Assembly (NCBI GenBank): GCA_951394045.1
Contig: OX595985.1
Span: 3,472,001-3,536,000 of the forward strand
DNA length: 64,000 bases
From: Nitzschia sp. DOCU1
Lineage: Eukaryota > Bacillariophyta > Bacillariophyceae > Bacillariales > Bacillariaceae
Direction of reading: 5' to 3'
Shown here: positions 29,401-44,966 of the stretch, piece after piece
Position numbering within the stretch: position 1 is the first letter of the stretch
Layout: every line of letters begins with the position of its first letter
Position numbers and translations under genes: made by a program
The notes under the pieces: model-generated
The model's database searches: none
Told to the model about the DNA's origin: nothing
The model's input: only the letters and a program-made list of their open reading frames with translations

Positions 29401-30240
29401 ATAATAGATGCTTCTAACTAGATAGCGCATTCTCTTTGATGTTTTAATATTAGTTTCTCGAACAAGGCGCATCGATGGATGCTCGGTTGTGTCCACCCAC
29501 TTGTTGCGACGTTAGTAAATATTTGTGAAATGTTGATGCGATGTTAGTAAATATTTGTGAAATGTTGCTTTTCTTGTTGCCGAAACACACAACTTTCGGC
29601 TAAATCTCTAAATATCATAGAGCAAATTTCTAAATATCATAGAGCAAAATAAATAGAGAGTGCCAATGTAGTTAGACCGACATTGGATGACAGTGCCAAT
29701 GTAGCTAGAGAGCACTTTTTGATTTTGCGCTCAAATTATGGTTACATAGAGAGAAGGCTTCCGATCAAATGCGTGCGAGGAATATTTGAACGCATTCGAA
29801 GCAGTCAAAATAATTATTGATCAAATCGACTGCTGGAAGGCCCGGCGCGTGTGCAAAACTGACTAAATGGACTCATAATTTTTACCTTCTCAACTCGACC
29901 AACTTCGGAGCTCTCTATAGCTCGATACTACAAAGAAGTATGACAAAATAACTTTATCAGCGGTTCAACCAATGTCTTATGTCTATGATTGGTGAGTATC
30001 AGCCCATGAAGTCGTTTGTAGCGAAGACGAATAAACTTCTTCGTAACGTGCTCTACAACACGGCGTTTCGCTGGTCCCGGATGATAGTGACTGACTTACT
30101 ACTGGACAACTAGGGCACCTATGCACGAGTTATGGTTATTACAATTACTACCATTAACTGTTTGAAGACGTGGCATGGTTTTTAGCACCGAAACGGGAGT
30201 TTGAAATAACACGAGCTATCGCGGGGTTGTCACCCATAGC
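29401..30240. other. AT-rich intergenic region with short tandem duplications
   Basis: No gene seen. It holds a 32-bp tandem pair at 29506-29569 (unit ...CGTTAGTAAATATTTGTGAAATG...), a 21-24-bp pair at about 29605-29650 (CTAAATATCATAGAGCAAA) and a repeated AGTGCCAATGTAG(T/C)TAGA at 29660-29720. It lies between the host-gene island and transposon T. Confidence 0.6.
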
Positions 30241-30560
30241 AGCGGTGGGCTCGTGTTGGGTGATGGGGGGCCACGGGAAGTGGAGGAATTTGCGCTACTT
30301 CGCTAAAATGCTAAAATGCTAAATTTTAGCCAATCAGCGTGCAGGATTTTTGTTCCACAGCCGAGTCACGTGTCACAGGTGCGAAAATTTTTAGAAGTGA
30401 AATGGCCTAAAATTTAGAAGTTTAGGGAACCCTCTCATGTTCCTGGTGCTTCATGAGGGTGGACGGGCGTGTGAACTCTGAAAATAAAGACAGCTAAATG
30501 CTTAATGAAACTGACCGGCGATTTTACTTCATAAAATAAACAGCTAAATGCTTAATGAAC
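30241..30560 (+). repeat. Left terminal inverted repeat of transposon T
   Basis: The core 30428-30560 pairs with 55923-56055. Within it the unit CAGCTAAATGCTTAATGA occurs twice (30491 and 30541), a candidate transposase-binding repeat. About 150 bp at 30275-30427, absent from the right end, separates the outer from the core TIR; it carries its own small inverted repeats (CTAAATTTTAG and CTAAAATTTAG) and may be a tiny insertion. Confidence 0.8.
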
Positions 30561-31428
30561 AAGTGAAGTAAGTGATAGTACACCAACTGAGGCTTCAGAT
30601 GAGAAGGCAGTTGAGGCTGTCAAGGGGCAGTTGGTGGCAGTAGTGAATAGCGTTATTTGGCCCAAGAAACAGTTCATTGTGTTAGAGGGTGAGCTGGATG
30701 GAGATGGTAAGCTAGCCAAAAAGACTTTAAAGGCATTGCATATGATCAGGGAGGATTGGAGTAAGATCAAATCAAAAGTCAGGGAAAAGCTAAGAGACAA
30801 ACGAAACAACACTCAAAATCTGGTGCGGCGGGCTTTAAATAGTAAGTTGGTGGAGTTGGTGACCTTGCTTCATTGCGGTTGCTCGTGATCTGGGAGAGGT
30901 GCCTTGTCGATGATTCTGTACTTACTTTTTTCCTTTGCTGTACTACTAAGGAGCTCTGGTTGAGAACAAATTGCCTGAACCAGCTTTGGTTGCAAAACTG
31001 CGCGAAAGAGAGGATGTATTTGGGTGGTTTCTCGACAATATTTGTGCATGTGTGGTTGGTAAAGAGACGGCTAAAAAAGAGGCTGCGATCAAACTACCAT
31101 CAGAATGGATGACACCAACTCAAGAAGCATTTGCGCTATTATGTGTGGAAAACTACTATGATATGATGGTGGACCAGCACAATCGTGTCCCAGATCCTGC
31201 CACACCTGTTTGGACTGATGGTGGGAGAGGCAAGCGCCGAGGACAAGGCTGGGATCAACATGGCATCACCCGCTACAATAGCTTGGTTCACCTGGTGAAT
31301 AGTGATCGAAGCAAGAATAGGGCAGTAGAGGAGCGCTATATGCATCAAAAGCGCCGTGCACTGCGTGATGCCTTGGAAGAGAAAAGGCGAGTTGAAATGG
31401 AAAGGAGGAAGGAGAGGGAAAGAGGAAT
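30560..31428 (+). pseudogene. Transposon T left gene, 5' and middle part
   Basis: Two exons, 30560-30841 and 30951-31428, intron 109 bp (GTAAGT...CTAAG), frame continuous. The open frame begins at the inner TIR edge with no ATG before codon 62 (first in-frame ATG 30742), so a 5' exon is missing or unrecognised. The protein is basic and helical (EDWSKIKSKVREKLRDKR; ENYYDMMVDQHNRVPDP; a long Arg/Glu/Lys helix at the end) with no known domain. Gypsy A2/A3 entered at codon G-I (TSD GGAAT). The last exon part lies at 40878-40946. Possible role: DNA-binding accessory protein of T; inference only. Confidence 0.6.
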
Positions 31429-31449
31429 TGCCCTATCCCGGGGGTGACG

Positions 31450-32013
31450 AAGTAGTTCGGCCCGGAAGTCGGCCAACGACATCTCCATCATGAACACATG
31501 GTAGCGTAGGTAGTTGCGTTGGCGGCGGTAGGCATGCTCGGTGCCGAAGTAGTACTTGCCCATTCGCTGCACCGCTTCGTTGAATGTGTCGTCCGGGGTC
31601 TCTTCTTCTTCCTCGTCCGACTCGTCAATGTTGTGACGAAGGTTAGCCACGATGTCGGCGAACCTCTGCCTTGCTTCACCGGCCAACAATGCCTTCGCAT
31701 ACTTGATCTTTTTCTCCCCATTGTCCAAGGGGACGTCCCGAATTAACTCGTCCATCTGGATCCTCCACTTGACCCATCGTTCGGCGTCGCCTTGCTCAAA
31801 GATGAAACAACGCGTTTCGAACTCATCCGAGTCCTCGTCGGTCGGGTCCAACTTGATCTTGATCTTCTTCGATTTCTCGTCCTCTTGGAGAACGTCATCG
31901 TCCTTGGGTTTCTCGCGACGAAAGAGGATCAGCGGCGGGTTAACGTGAGCGGCTTGAGTTAGGAGCAACGCGACTTTCTTGGCGTACTCGTGGTTGGAGT
32001 AAGAGGTCTTCAT
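31450..32013 (-). pseudogene. gag fragment of deleted unit A2
   Basis: ATG at 32013 and about 187 codons of gag, the same as A3 to the FRAELLR segment, where the sequence jumps to the LTR tip. Non-functional. Confidence 0.85.
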
Positions 32014-32037
32014 CCTCAAACGGGAGTTTTAAAACTG

Positions 32038-37145
<5,108 letters not shown>

Positions 37146-37169
37146 CCTCAAATGGGAGTTTTAAAACTG

Positions 37170-37503
37170 TGCCCTATCCCGGGGGTGACGAATAAAAGAA
37201 TAGAAGACAATTTAATTGTGAGACCTATATTACATCTATTTGACTTTCCTTCCAACAACAAGATTGACGAGACGAAAGATTTTCGTCTTTCAAATATTTG
37301 CAACCGATCGTTCATTTTGTGAACGACTTTCCCCGCGCGTAAATAACGCGCATATATGCTATCCATTCGGATATGTCGATTCCTCGTATCGTCGCCTTCT
37401 AACTAGGCGTCCCTAGTCTTGGCTAGCTACGACTCCTCTTTACCCATGGTCTGAATTATTTCCTTGTCCTAAATACATCTCCTCTATTAGGCGATGAATA
37501 TTT
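37170..37503 (-). repeat. Partial 5' LTR of gypsy A3
   Basis: The gag-proximal 334 bp of the family LTR, cut after ...GATGAATATTT by the 3' LTR of element B1. The remaining LTR part does not follow B1 on its other side, so A3 lost its promoter half. Confidence 0.85.
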
Positions 37504-37912
37504 TGCACTACGCTGAAAGTACGATGAAAAAGTTGTAGTGGAAATAATTGTGAGATCTAAAGTTATCGCTGATTCTATTGCTCCTAGACCCCCAGGGTCT
37601 TTCCTCAACGCATCCTACATGCGTTGGATACAACTCCCACCGATCTAGCTTCTTCAAGGTCCATAGCTAGATACCGTTGGAAGTTCTATTCCAGTAGTAG
37701 ACGTCGACGGCTTGCCGCGCTCGCCGTTGTCGTCGTCATTGCTCGTCAGCCGCGCCGGCCTTGCCCGTCCGTCCGTGCGTCCACAGACGTTCGACCAAGT
37801 CGACGTCAGCCAGGTATGTATGTAAGGTATGTAGGTACTACACGTAGGCCATTGTGTGTACTCTTTACTCTAACTACTTGTTAGATCTAGAGGGGTATTC
37901 TAGTGTACTGCA
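37504..37912 (-). repeat. 3' LTR of gypsy B1
   Basis: 409 bp; minus-strand ends TGCAGTACAC...GTAGTGCA. It lacks a block of about 45 bp with AACATTCTAAC-type short repeats and a CGGATCT segment that B2 LTRs carry. Confidence 0.85.
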
Positions 37913-37942
37913 TGCGCCCCCATGACAAGGGCTTCTAAGAGC

Positions 37943-40257
37943 TCACTCGTCATAAGCATCGCGTTCCTCGTACGGATGCAGATTCCGGATATTGTACGTT
38001 TGTTGCACTGCTCCCTTTCTGATGCGAATAGAGCCATTGTCATTAATGTGCACGATCTCATACGGACCGCTATAAGGATTCGTCCCATATTTGCGGGATT
38101 GTTCATTACGGACCATTACCTTCTGTCCTACGCGATACCGGTAAACTCTTCACGTCTTGTTTTCTGCTTCGTTATTTTGGATAATACGAGATTGTTTTCG
38201 TTCCTTAATTAATTTCCAGTTAGCTTCGAACCGGGTATTTAGGATAGCGTCGCGGCCAAACACTAGCTGTGTTGGCGTCGCTTGCATCGTTGTGTGATAT
38301 GTTGCGCGTACAGCGAACATAGTGGCTGCGAGGACTCCGTCCAGCAACTCCGTGTCTTTGGAGTCTTGCAACTCGAAAGTGCGAATCATGTTCCCTATGG
38401 TTTGGTGAACTCGCTCGATAATCGAATTAGCCTGCGGGTTTCGCGCTGTAATTGGCTTGGTCATTACGCCGTAGTCTTCGCGCACCATTCTTCGGAATTC
38501 TCCCATGAATTCAGTTCCGCGGTCATAAAAAATATTTTGTGGCCACGTGTATCTCGTAAACCACGCCATTTCGGCCGCACTGGCTATCGAAAAGGCTTCT
38601 TTATTTGCTACACGTACCATCTCGAACCATCCGGTTGCGGGATCTATCATAGTGAGACACCATAGTTGTAGTGTCTTCTTACTACCTAGTTGTTTTATCT
38701 TATATGGACCTATCAGGTCGACACATAGCGTATCCCAAGGGTCTATTTCTGCCGCCTTGGGTGGAAGATGCCCGTACTTGATTGTCTTTCGCTTGGTCAG
38801 CTGACAGGTCGGACAGGACTTGCAGATCCGCTCGACATCGCCGCGGATGTTCTTCCAGTAGAAGTGCTGTCGAATCGTTTGTTCGGTACGCGTTTCTCCT
38901 GGGTGACAGAGCATCTCGTGATACCACTTGACGCACGGCTTCTGGAGACTCGTTGGGAGAACAATCTTGTCCTCGCGTACTATTTGTTCTCGCTTCTTTC
39001 CGGCCCCACGATAGACTTTGACTGAATATCGCGGGTTTGTACGTACTTTAGATAATAAGGCGCGGTCGGCATTCTGCATGCGCGCTATGTTCTTGTAAGT
39101 GAGGGGGAATGCATCGCGCGGTAATTCGTCGCCCGCCAAAAACTCATTTAAGTGAGATTCGGGGAAAGGTCTATCGTCGAGATCGAGTCGACTAAGCGCG
39201 TCCGCAACGACGTTGTGTTCGCCCTTGATATAGACGAGTTCGGGGCCAAACTCCTCGATTAAGAGGCGCCAACGCATGACGCGCTCCGTGTTAAATTCTT
39301 TATACGTAAGATTTTTATGGTCTGTGAAGACTCTGATTCGCTGTCCCAAAAGGATATTGCAAAATTCTTTAAGTGTTTCGACGATAGCTAAAAGCTCTCG
39401 TTCCGTCGTAGTATAGCGCGTTTGTGCTGGGTTCAGCTTTCGACTATAGAACGCAATCGGTTTTCCGCGTTGCGATAACACTGCACCTAGCTGAGTATGA
39501 CTAGCATCGGTGTGTATTTCGAATGGTATGTTGAAATCGGGGTATGTTAGTAGTGTCTGCTTACTTATAATTCGTTTCATCGTGTCGAAGGCATTCTGCT
39601 CGACCGGACCCCATTGCCATTTGGCTTCTTTAGAAGTTAGCGCACTCAGAGGGGCTAAAACTTCAGAGCGACGAATCCACATGTCGCGGTAGTAGTTAAC
39701 TACGCCTATGAACTTACGTAGCTCGCGTTTATTGGTAGGTGCTTTCATAGCGTGAATAGCCTCTACTTTCTTTGCGACTGGTTGGATTCCGTCTCGCGTT
39801 ATCCAGTACCCAAGGTATTCTAGTTCGCCACGGGCGAAGAACGACTTTCGGGCGTTCACCTTAAGACCGGTGTCTTTTAGACGTTTGAAAATGACTTCTA
39901 GTTTCTCTAGGTGGTCATTAAAATCGCCTTTAGTTAGTTCTAGTAGATCGTCGATGTACACTCGTACGTACTCTAGATCCTCAAAGAGGGTGCCCATTTT
40001 CTCTTGGAAAATGTCGGGACTATTCGAGAGCCCCATCGGCAAGCGTTGCATTTCGTACTTACCCCAAGGGAGTACGACAGTACATAGCTTCTTACTGTCT
40101 GGGCTTAACTCTATGTGGTAGTAACCCATGTTGAGGTCGAGACTCGTCGCGTACTGAAAGCCTTCTAGCTTCATCAGTAAGTCCTGAATCTTCGGGATTG
40201 GATACGGCTTGCGTTAAATCCGTTTGTTCAACTCTCTGAAGTCGTTGATGAATCGAA
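37943..40257 (-). pseudogene. pol of gypsy B1 (RT, RNase H, integrase)
   Basis: RT from KPYPIPK with YIDD, RNase H (HTDASHTQLGAV, VADALSRLD), integrase HHCC (HEMLCHPGETR...C..C) and core MIDPATGW, YDRGTEF, NPQANSIIERVHQ. In-frame stops: TAA in NKRI-RKPYP (about 40215, AAA to TAA against B2) and TGA at 38150 (CGA to TGA). Not functional. Confidence 0.88.
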
Positions 40258-40275
40258 CAAGAGGGAAAGAGGAAT

Positions 40276-40877
40276 TGCCCTATCCCGGGGGTGACGAATA
40301 AAAGAATAGAAGACAATTTAATTGTGAGACCTATATTACATCTATTTGACTTTCCTTCCAACAACAAGATTGACGAGACGAAAGATTTTCGTCTTTCAAA
40401 TATTTGCGACCGATCGTTCATTTTGTGAACGACTTTCCCCGCGCGTAAATAACGCGCATATATGCTATCCATTCGGATATATGCCTTCTAACTAGGCGTC
40501 CCTAGTCTTGGCTAGCTACGACTCCTCTTTACCCATGGTCTGAATTATTTCCTTGTCCTAAATACATCTCCTCTATTAGGCGATGAATATTTACTACTTA
40601 GATTGTAGGCATGCCGTTGGCAAGGGACTCTATGGGTTAGTCGAATGTTACTATGCGATATAATACAGAGCGCGTATATGTGTAACGCTGCGACTCCTTT
40701 GATCGCTACGTCGGTGCGCCGTCAGCGACGACGTCATCGCTCGTTCTCGTCCGTGTCCGTTAGCCGTCTGTACGTCGTCCGTCCAACGGACGACTCCGTT
40801 CGTCTATGACTACTAAGACTACCAGCGTAAAGGACTAACTTGACTAAACTAATTATGCGTCTCTGTGGGGTATGGCA
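40276..40877 (-). repeat. Solo LTR of gypsy family A with perfect TSD
   Basis: 602-bp LTR flanked on both sides by GGAAT (40271-40275, 40878-40882), with an internal deletion of about 17 bp. The 16 bases before it (AGAGGGAAAGAGGAAT, 40260-40275) repeat the transposon-T flank at 31413-31428 exactly. This is what a solo-LTR allele of the A2/A3 insertion would look like. Confidence 0.85.
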
Positions 40878-40946
40878 GGAATGTATGAAGCCGTAGATGA
40901 TTTCAGCAGCAGTGATGAGGATGAGGATGAGAACCAGGTAGCATGA
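40878..40946 (+). pseudogene. Transposon T left gene, C-terminal end
   Basis: Continues the frame interrupted at 31428 once the LTR and one TSD copy are ignored: a short acidic tail (DDFSSSDEDEDENQVA) and stop TGA at 40944. It closes the left gene with an acidic, Ser-rich end. Confidence 0.65.
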
Positions 40947-42159
40947 ATATATTAGTTTCATTCTATGATAGAAAGCAATAGATTATTATTATCGAGGGGT
41001 ACATTGCTACTTGTGAAATATGCTGCATATGTCACAATGGTGGTGTGAAGATTAATGTCGGCTTTTTGTGATTGCAAAGATTGGAGAAAGTTGAATTGTA
41101 TTGATTTCGAAGTAGCTGACAGATGAGGGATGGTTGAGTAGTATAAGCATTGATGGCTCCTGATAGTATTTGAATGCAGGTTGGGCTGTATGCGCATTGT
41201 TGGTGGTCATAAAAACAGAGCGAGTATCTGTTCTACTCTACCCTGCGGTATGAGCAAAATTTAATGTGGTGTATGCACCAATTCGTGCATGTGCCACACC
41301 ATTTGGTGGATGGAATTTATATTTTTTGGTGGGGGAAGAAGGGGGGGAAAGATTCATTTTCGTGTTCTCTGATGTAGTTCGCTCGTCTTCTTGTTGTTGT
41401 TGTAGCACTAGTAGAATAGCAGCATACTGGAGCTACTTCAGCAGTACTAACTACTGCCATGAGGACCACCCTAAAGCTGGGAAGCCTTCAGTGCATCATC
41501 CTACTACCTGCGCGGGCGGTGGCACTCATAGTAGGTACAAGTAGGAGTAGTACTATTACTAGTAGTCGTAGTATACTCGGAGGAATACTAGCAGCTCCTC
41601 GTCACAGCAGCTAGTAGCCACTACTACTTCTGCTACTACTGCTACTACTACTATAACACCAGGTGTCTGGAGAGCTGTGCTGGTACTATTACTAGGTAGT
41701 ATAGCTACCTGGTATGAAGTTTAGTGCTGTACTGTACTAGTTGCAGAATACTAGCAGGTAGCTTTCTGCGCACCTGCATGGGATTTCCCCTTTTTCCTTC
41801 TCCCTTATTTTCGGGCGGCCAGGAACACTAGAAAATTGCCGAAGTTTGGAAGGTCAAGTTGAATTTACAGGGTCAACATTCCACCTACTTTCTACTAGAG
41901 AGTAATGATGCAGTTGCAAGTAAGGAAAACGCTGTTTGCTAAGAACAATGCCAACAATAGTTCATTTTTGTAGTACCAACGTTATTCTGGGGGACCTGTG
42001 GGGTGGGTGCTTGGTACTTTTTGCCACAGAACTGCACTCTGCCTGCTCACAATAGTTGCTGGAATGGCACGCCAAAAAAGGATGGCCAAGCATGTAAAAT
42101 GGCCTCTCAGAGCATCCAAAAATCGAGAACGAGGAAACCTGGTTGAGGACAGGAGGCCT
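40947..42159. other. Non-coding interior of transposon T, CTA/TAG-rich
   Basis: No gene seen. A hairpin (GTGTATGCACCAATTCGTGCATGTGCCACAC, in two halves, about 41265-41300) is followed by a degenerate trinucleotide area at 41380-41760 dominated by CTA, TAG, AGC and CTG units. The rest is unremarkable. Confidence 0.6.
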
Positions 42160-42436
42160 GGGGAGATCCTTCAATGTAATTGCAACAATTCCACGTAGGG
42201 TTCCTGGTTCATGCACAATGCCTGTAACACCTTCCAACCGACTACTGTCCATGCAAGTATCCAAGGGGGTTGTAGGACAGGTTCGTTCAGACGGAAGAAT
42301 TACTTTGGGTCATACCCCAAATAGTTGAATACTTCTTTGGCCATCTGATATCGAGTCACACGCACTGAACCCCCCATATTGTAGATATTGTACTCACCAC
42401 AGGGTGAATAGTTCACTACCATATCCCGGCGCTGCC
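42160..42436 (-). pseudogene. Fragment of an RmlD/SDR-type sugar-nucleotide reductase
   Basis: Minus-strand translation gives VVNYSPCGEYNIYNMGGSVRVTRYQMAKEVFNYLGYDPK, and after a 1-base shift (near 42309) a segment with P-L-D-x-x-MDSSRLEGVTGI. Both match the C-terminal end of dTDP-4-dehydrorhamnose-reductase-like short-chain dehydrogenases (G-Y-N-x-GG, SR/TR-Y-MA, GYDP, MDSS-K/R-L). No N-terminal Rossmann half is nearby. It is a decayed host-gene piece inside transposon T, probably captured. The RmlD/MAT2B subfamily cannot be told apart. Confidence 0.65.
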
Positions 42437-42457
42437 AGGTTTATAGGTGTGTAGGAA

Positions 42458-42536
42458 TCAATCTCGGCTACTTAGTAATCTCGTAATATTAGTGATTGTC
42501 GTGTGAAAAGTGATACGGTCAAAATCGATATCACAT
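42458..42536 (+). repeat. Captured copy of a host gene 3' end
   Basis: Near-identical to 17811-17898 (stop codon and 3' flank of the small gene at 17580) with a 9-bp deletion. It lies at the 3' end of the exonuclease gene; the TGA stop of that gene (42531-42533) is inside the copied segment. Confidence 0.8.
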
Positions 42537-43182
42537 ACTAGGAGGCTTGGTTCGTAAGTTGACATGTGGCATTGACTCCATTTTTAAGTAGCATAGCATT
42601 TGACAGTAGGCGTCGAGGGCAGCATAGGTTTCCTGCTCGACTGTCAGTTTGTCGGTACCCCAAGTTGAGTTGTGAGCCTTCTGGTCTTTGTACAGCTGTA
42701 CTCCTTTGAAGAGTGCCCCAAATATTTCAACCAATGCCACGTTGGCTCTTGAAACGACACCTCGCTCTTTCGCCATCTGCTGCAAATTGATTTCGCCCGC
42801 CAATTTGATGCCAGCCTCACGAAGTTTGCTCCGATCTGCAGAGATCCACGAAGCTACCTTTTTAATAGAGTTCGACTCCAACAACTTTATAAGTCCAGAG
42901 GGAAAGGGCCTGGTTTTACTTCGTTGGAAAATGTACGTGTCGAGGCCGGGAGTAGTAAGCTGGATGACGTCCGGTCCATGTTTCCCCCCCCTTGCCCACT
43001 CTGTATCCAGTGAGACGACTGACCAATTATTTTTTTCGCACTCTTGTATGATACCATTTGCAGTAGCTTCAGCAACGGCTCGTGTCGAGAACGTCACAGG
43101 TGGCTTGCTCAGTTCCAAATATTGCATTACATCACAACTTGAAGCTTGCTCTTGCTCTGCCTGCTCTTGCTGGGCTTTCGTT
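42531..43182 (-). pseudogene. Transposon T right gene, C-terminal DEDDy 3'-5' exonuclease
   Basis: Minus-strand frame with the three DnaQ-like motifs: Exo I VVSLDTEWA (D-x-E), Exo II ASWISADRSKL (D), Exo III YAALDAYCQM (Y-x3-D), about 160 residues, similar in plan to the WRN-type exonuclease domain. A Gln/Glu-rich linker precedes it. The 5' end is cut by gypsy B2 at 43183; the N-terminal part of the same frame is at 54280-55743. Allowing for a 4-bp duplication (AATG/AACG, one mismatch) the two pieces join in frame. The family removes nucleotides from DNA 3' ends; in a transposon it could trim donor or target ends. Confidence 0.82.
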
Positions 43183-43639
43183 TGCACTACGCTGAAAGTA
43201 TGATGAAAATGTTGTAGTGGAAATAATTGTGAGATCTAAGTTATCGCTGATTATATCGCTCCTAGACCATGAGGGTCTTTCCTCAACGCATCCAGTATGC
43301 GTTGGATACAACTCCCACCGATCTAGCTTCTCGGATCTCTTCAAGATCCATAGCTAGATACCGTTGGAAGTTCTAGTCCAGTAGTAGACGTTGACGGCTC
43401 GCCGCGCTCGCCGTTGTCGTCATCATTGCTCGTCAGCCGCGCCGGCCTTGCCCGTCCGTCCGTGCGTCCACAGACGTTCGACCAAGTCGACGTCAGCCAT
43501 GTATGTATCTAAGGTATGTTGGTACTACACGTAGGCCATTGTGTGTACTCATCGTTCGAACATTCTAACATTCCAATGTTACAACATTCTAACGTTCTAA
43601 CTACTTGTTAGATCTAGAGGGGTATTCTAGTGTACTGCA
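43183..43639 (-). repeat. 3' LTR of gypsy B2
   Basis: 457 bp, TG...CA in minus sense. It contains a short-repeat tract (AACATTCTAAC variants, 43556-43605). Preceded in minus sense by a purine tract (CATGGGGGCAC) as polypurine tract. Confidence 0.88.
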
Positions 43640-43669
43640 TGTGCCCCCATGACAAGGGCTTCTAAGAGC

Positions 43670-44379
43670 TCACTCGTCAGCAGCATCGCGTTCCTCGTAC
43701 GGATGCAGATTCCGGATATTGTAAGTTTGTTGCACTGCGCCCTTTCTGATGCGAATAGAGCCATTGTCATTAATGTGCACGATCTCATACGGACCGCTAT
43801 AAGGATTTGTCCCATACTTGCGGGATTGTTCATTACGGACCATTACCTTCTGTCCTACGCGATACCGGTAAACTCTTCGCGTCTTGTTTTCTGCTTCGTT
43901 ATTTTGGATAATACGAGATTGTTTTCGTTCCTTAATTAATTTCCAGTTAGCTTCGAACCGGGTATTTAGGATAGCGTCGCGGCCAAACACTAGCTGTGTT
44001 GGCGTCGCTTGCATCGTTGTGTGATATGTTGCGCGTACAGCGAACATAGTGGCTGCGAGGACTCCGTCCAGTGACTCCGTGTCTTTGGAGTTTTGCAACT
44101 CGAAAGTGCGAATCATGTTCCCTATGGTTTGGTGAACTCGCTCGATAATCGAATTAGCCTGCGGATTTCGCGCTGTAATTGGCTTGGTCATTACGCCATA
44201 GTCTTCGCGCACCATTCTTCGGAATTCTCCCATGAATTCGGTTCCGCGGTCGTAGATAATCTTTTGTGGCCACGGATATCGCGTGAACCACGCCATTTCG
44301 GCCGCACTGGCTATCGAAAAGGCTTCCTTATTTGCTATACGTACCATCTCGAACCATCCGGTTGCGGGATCCATCATAG
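43670..44379 (-). pseudogene. Integrase C-terminal part of gypsy B2
   Basis: Begins at the MMDPATGWFEM motif where element C is inserted (partner end at 50079) and runs through YDRGTEF, NPQANSIIERVHQ and a GPY/F-like module (YSGPYEIVHIND) to stop TGA 43670. The frame here is intact; the polyprotein is broken elsewhere. Confidence 0.88.
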
Positions 44380-44383
44380 TGAG

Positions 44384-44915
44384 TGCAGTACACTGCTTTA
44401 CACGTCGACTCCTTCGAATGATTGTAGTCCAATAATATTAGTCTATTTAGTCATGTGTGACATCATGTGTGATGACGTAGCATGACGAAAGCGTTGCATG
44501 CGGACGCGAACGCTAGGCCGGTCTCGGACATCGTCGGACAAGGCCCATAACCTATTGACGTCACCGTCGGCGTGACGTTGCATGACGCAGGCATCGCGCA
44601 TGACTCCAGCTAGTCGAATGCCGATGAGATCCTAGTGTCAATGCCACCTAAGATCTGGCACCTCGATGACATCGAGGTAGCTATACTTTATTCCAGAGTA
44701 GCTGACGACGTCCAAAGAACCCTAGTACAACGTCGTAGCTAGTCTACTACAAGATGCATCAACCTCCTGTTCGGATTGTTGTCGATGCATGTCAAAGGTC
44801 TCGACTCTACTAGAACTACGAGAGCCTACGAGACAACTTGCATGAGAAATACATCTAGTTTTTAACCTAGCCATAATTTTCACAACCTTTTTGATCCTAC
44901 AAACGACGTAGTGCA
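44384..44915 (+). repeat. 5' LTR of gypsy C
   Basis: 532 bp. It is followed at once by TAGTGTTAACACTCC, again a palindromic core in place of a TGG-type primer site. Confidence 0.9.
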
Positions 44916-44966
44916 TAGTGTTAACACTCCACGACAATCGTCGTGATCAAGATCAATTTACTCAAG

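Larger units (their letters stand above)
37504..40257 (-). mobile_element. Ty3/gypsy family B, copy B1 (5'-truncated)
   Basis: A 3' LTR (37504-37912) and pol from the stop side up to the RT start; gag, protease and 5' LTR are missing. Truncation at about 40257 falls in the FINDFREL codons and joins a 16-bp piece of transposon T sequence plus a solo family-A LTR. The copy sits in the A3 LTR, but no right-hand TSD exists. Confidence 0.85.

Noticed and set aside
30241..30427. Clear target-site duplication for transposon T
   Set aside because: Several possible end positions were compared (30241, 30428 against 56055, 56088); none gave matching flanks, so no TSD is claimed.
37900..38212. Plus-strand short frames repeated at 37922 and 43649 as a conserved small gene
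   Set aside because: They are antisense to the integrase C-terminus in copies B1 and B2.
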